DNA from: Thiohalobacter sp.
GTDB taxonomy: Bacteria > Pseudomonadota > Gammaproteobacteria > Thiohalobacterales > Thiohalobacteraceae
Direction of reading: 5' to 3'
Assembly: GCA_027030825.1 (NCBI GenBank)
Contig: JALVEM010000022.1
Span: forward strand, 1 to 5,618
Length of the DNA: 5,618 bases
Shown: piece by piece, positions 4,691 through 5,618 of the stretch
Numbering within the stretch: the stretch's first letter is position 1
How the letters are laid out: each line of letters begins with the position of its first letter
Translations under genes and position numbers: made by a program
The notes under the pieces: generated by a model
Told to the model about the DNA's origin: nothing
What the model saw: the letters and a program-made list of their open reading frames with translations, nothing else
The model's database searches: none

Positions 4691-5427
4691 GGTACCCGCA
4701 CCTCCGCTTTCATGCCCGCCCGGGCCCGCGCCCGTTCATCCTCGGCGAGCCGGAAACGGCAACGCAGCCGCCCGGCGCCTTCCGCACTCCCCTCCGGCCG
4801 ACATGCCGCCTCGTGCGCCCGCCCGAGGAACACCACCTTCACCGATTCGGGCGGCGGCCGGTCCGGCGGCCAGGCGAACACCGCCGCCATCGCATCGGCC
4901 GCCGCCATCTCGACCAGCACCGGTACCCGGCAGGCCGTCTGGATCATCTCCCCCGGCCGGGCATGCACCGCCACGACACGCCCTTCGAACGGCGCCCGGA
5001 TACGGCTCCAGGCCAGCGCCCGTTCCCGCGCGACCACCTCGGCCTTCGCCGCCTCGAACCGATTCAGCGCTGCCCGCCATTCCGCCTCGGCAAGCTGGAG
5101 GTCGTGCTGCGAGAGCACAGTCCGGTCGTAGAGCTCCTGGTTGCGGTGGTATTCGCGCTCCGCCTCCGCAAGCCGGATTCGGGCCTCCTCCAGCGCGGCC
5201 CGGGCGGCCGAGCGCCTCGCCTCCAGTACCGTGGTGTCGGTCTCAAGAAGCACCTGACCGGCGGTTACGTCATCCCCTGCCTTTACTGTCACCCGCGTCA
5301 CCGGCGCCTCGGCGAGCACCGAGAGCCGGGTGAGGCCTTCCCAGTCGAGGATCGCCTCGACCACCCGGTCGGCGCAGACCGCACCCGCGTGCAGTGCCGC
5401 CAGCGCAAGTACCGCCAGCCGCCTCAT
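4687..5427 (-). CDS. Short HlyD/RND-type periplasmic adaptor (membrane fusion protein)
   Basis: A 246-residue protein. The N-terminus (MRRLAVLALAALHAGAVCA) is a Sec signal peptide with likely cleavage after Ala19. The Cys at 18 does not sit in a good lipobox. The first lipoyl-like half is at about 37-64 (VTVKAGDDVTAGQVLLETD). A heptad-rich Ala/Glu/Arg coiled-coil hairpin spans about 66-138. The second lipoyl half is at about 140-165 (SRIRAPFEGRVVAVHARPGE). A short beta-barrel-like end finishes with GMKAEVRVP. Adaptors of this family link an inner-membrane pump to an outer-membrane channel. Typical ones have 350-400 residues; this one ends where the membrane-proximal domain would normally begin, so it is a minimal form. 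There is no frameshift and the gene looks intact. It overlaps both neighbours by ATGA junctions, and a TolC-like gene precedes it. The substrate cannot be inferred. Confidence 0.85.
   Translation of the reverse strand: MRRLAVLALAALHAGAVCADRVVEAILDWEGLTRLSVLAEAPVTRVTVKAGDDVTAGQVLLETDTTVLEARRSAARAALEEARIRLAEAEREYHRNQELYDRTVLSQHDLQLAEAEWRAALNRFEAAKAEVVARERALAWSRIRAPFEGRVVAVHARPGEMIQTACRVPVLVEMAAADAMAAVFAWPPDRPPPESVKVVFLGRAHEAACRPEGSAEGAGRLRCRFRLAEDERARARAGMKAEVRVP
4700..4705 (-). promoter_or_regulatory. acyP ribosome-binding site inside the adaptor gene
   Basis: On the complement, GGAGGT lies 9 nt before the acyP ATG, within the last codons of the adaptor. It confirms the acyP start and the coupled arrangement. 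Confidence 0.75.
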
Positions 5428-5618
5428 TCGAGCACCTCCGCCAGCGGAGGGCGATCCAGCATGGCATCCAGTTGTGCCCGGGCCCGCAACAGGGCCTGAT
5501 CGGCCTCCTCCTGCTCCCGCAGGGCATCGTTCAATTCGACCATGGCGTCCCCCAGATCCGTTTCCACCTCCAGTTCATACAGCGCTCGGCTGCGTTCCAG
5601 ATAGAGATCGCGATACTC
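5424..5618 (-). CDS. Probable TolC-family outer-membrane efflux protein, C-terminal fragment
   Basis: The frame is open from the right edge and gives 64 residues ending at TGA (5426-5424), which overlaps the adaptor ATG by 4 nt. The fragment is one long amphipathic helix rich in Leu, Ala, Glu and Arg. ERSRALYELEVETDLGDAM resembles the segment before the last helix of TolC-like proteins, where YELG-type sequence precedes a Leu-rich turn. REQEEADQALLRARAQLDAM resembles the final coiled-coil helix. The position directly ahead of an adaptor gene supports the call. With only the C-terminal end visible, another coiled-coil protein, such as a second adaptor, cannot be excluded. Confidence 0.6.
   Translation of the reverse strand, partial: EYRDLYLERSRALYELEVETDLGDAMVELNDALREQEEADQALLRARAQLDAMLDRPPLAEVLE
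5434..5450 (-). promoter_or_regulatory. Adaptor ribosome-binding site buried in a GC hairpin
   Basis: On the complement, GGAGGT (5439-5434) lies 6 nt before the adaptor ATG. It is preceded by its own reverse complement: CCTCCGC (5450-5444), CA/TG centre, GCGGAGG (5441-5435). The mRNA can thus form a stem of 6 GC-rich pairs with a CUGG loop that covers the ribosome-binding site. The stem lies in the last codons of the TolC-like gene, so a ribosome finishing that gene would open it. Confidence 0.6.

Noticed and set aside
4687..5427. Adaptor as a lipoprotein
   Set aside because: Cys18 is preceded by Gly-Ala-Val, which lacks the small residue needed at -1 of a lipobox; an ordinary Sec signal peptide fits better.

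Overview
The window (about 65% GC in its coding parts, with G/C-ending codons throughout) looks like a chromosomal piece of a high-GC proteobacterium. A gammaproteobacterium of the Chromatiales/Ectothiorhodospiraceae kind is my best guess. A betaproteobacterium is possible, because ispA-dxs followed by folE2 occurs there too. This placement rests on gene order and general protein character, not on a search.

Left part (1-3618, + strand): a housekeeping array. It holds the 3' part of ispA (farnesyl diphosphate synthase), then complete dxs (first enzyme of the MEP isoprenoid pathway), queD (6-carboxytetrahydropterin synthase) and folE2 (GTP cyclohydrolase IB). IspA and Dxs serve isoprenoid synthesis. 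FolE2 and QueD are consecutive steps from GTP towards preQ0/queuosine, and FolE2 also feeds folate. dxs, queD and folE2 are closely spaced (26 bp and 4 bp gaps) and probably co-transcribed. A possible promoter lies in the 127-bp ispA-dxs gap.

Middle (3619-4405): 787 bp with no credible gene, between two convergent transcription units. It is packed with layered repeats. There are two heptamer arrays, the first of which contains the folE2 stop codon. Two BIME-like pairs of opposed palindromes carry GTCATTCC/GGAATCCAG-type ends. A 34-bp unit is duplicated in tandem. CACGGAA-rich and CTCTGCG-rich runs have a period near 9. A 28-bp, one-mismatch inverted repeat brackets the second palindrome pair. 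This is the most unusual part of the window.

Right part (complement, 5618 to 4406): a compact operon. It consists of the C-terminal end of a probable TolC-family outer-membrane protein, a short HlyD/RND-type periplasmic adaptor and an acylphosphatase. Each junction is a 4-nt ATGA stop/start overlap with a GGAGGT ribosome-binding site inside the upstream gene. At the first junction that site lies in a 6-7 bp GC hairpin, suggesting translational coupling. No inner-membrane pump is visible, so it must lie upstream beyond 5618 or elsewhere.

I see no CRISPR array, tRNA, rRNA, transposase or phage gene. I do not see a clear new multi-gene system. The best leads are the repeat mosaic, the acylphosphatase coupled to an efflux operon, and the hairpin over the adaptor ribosome-binding site.
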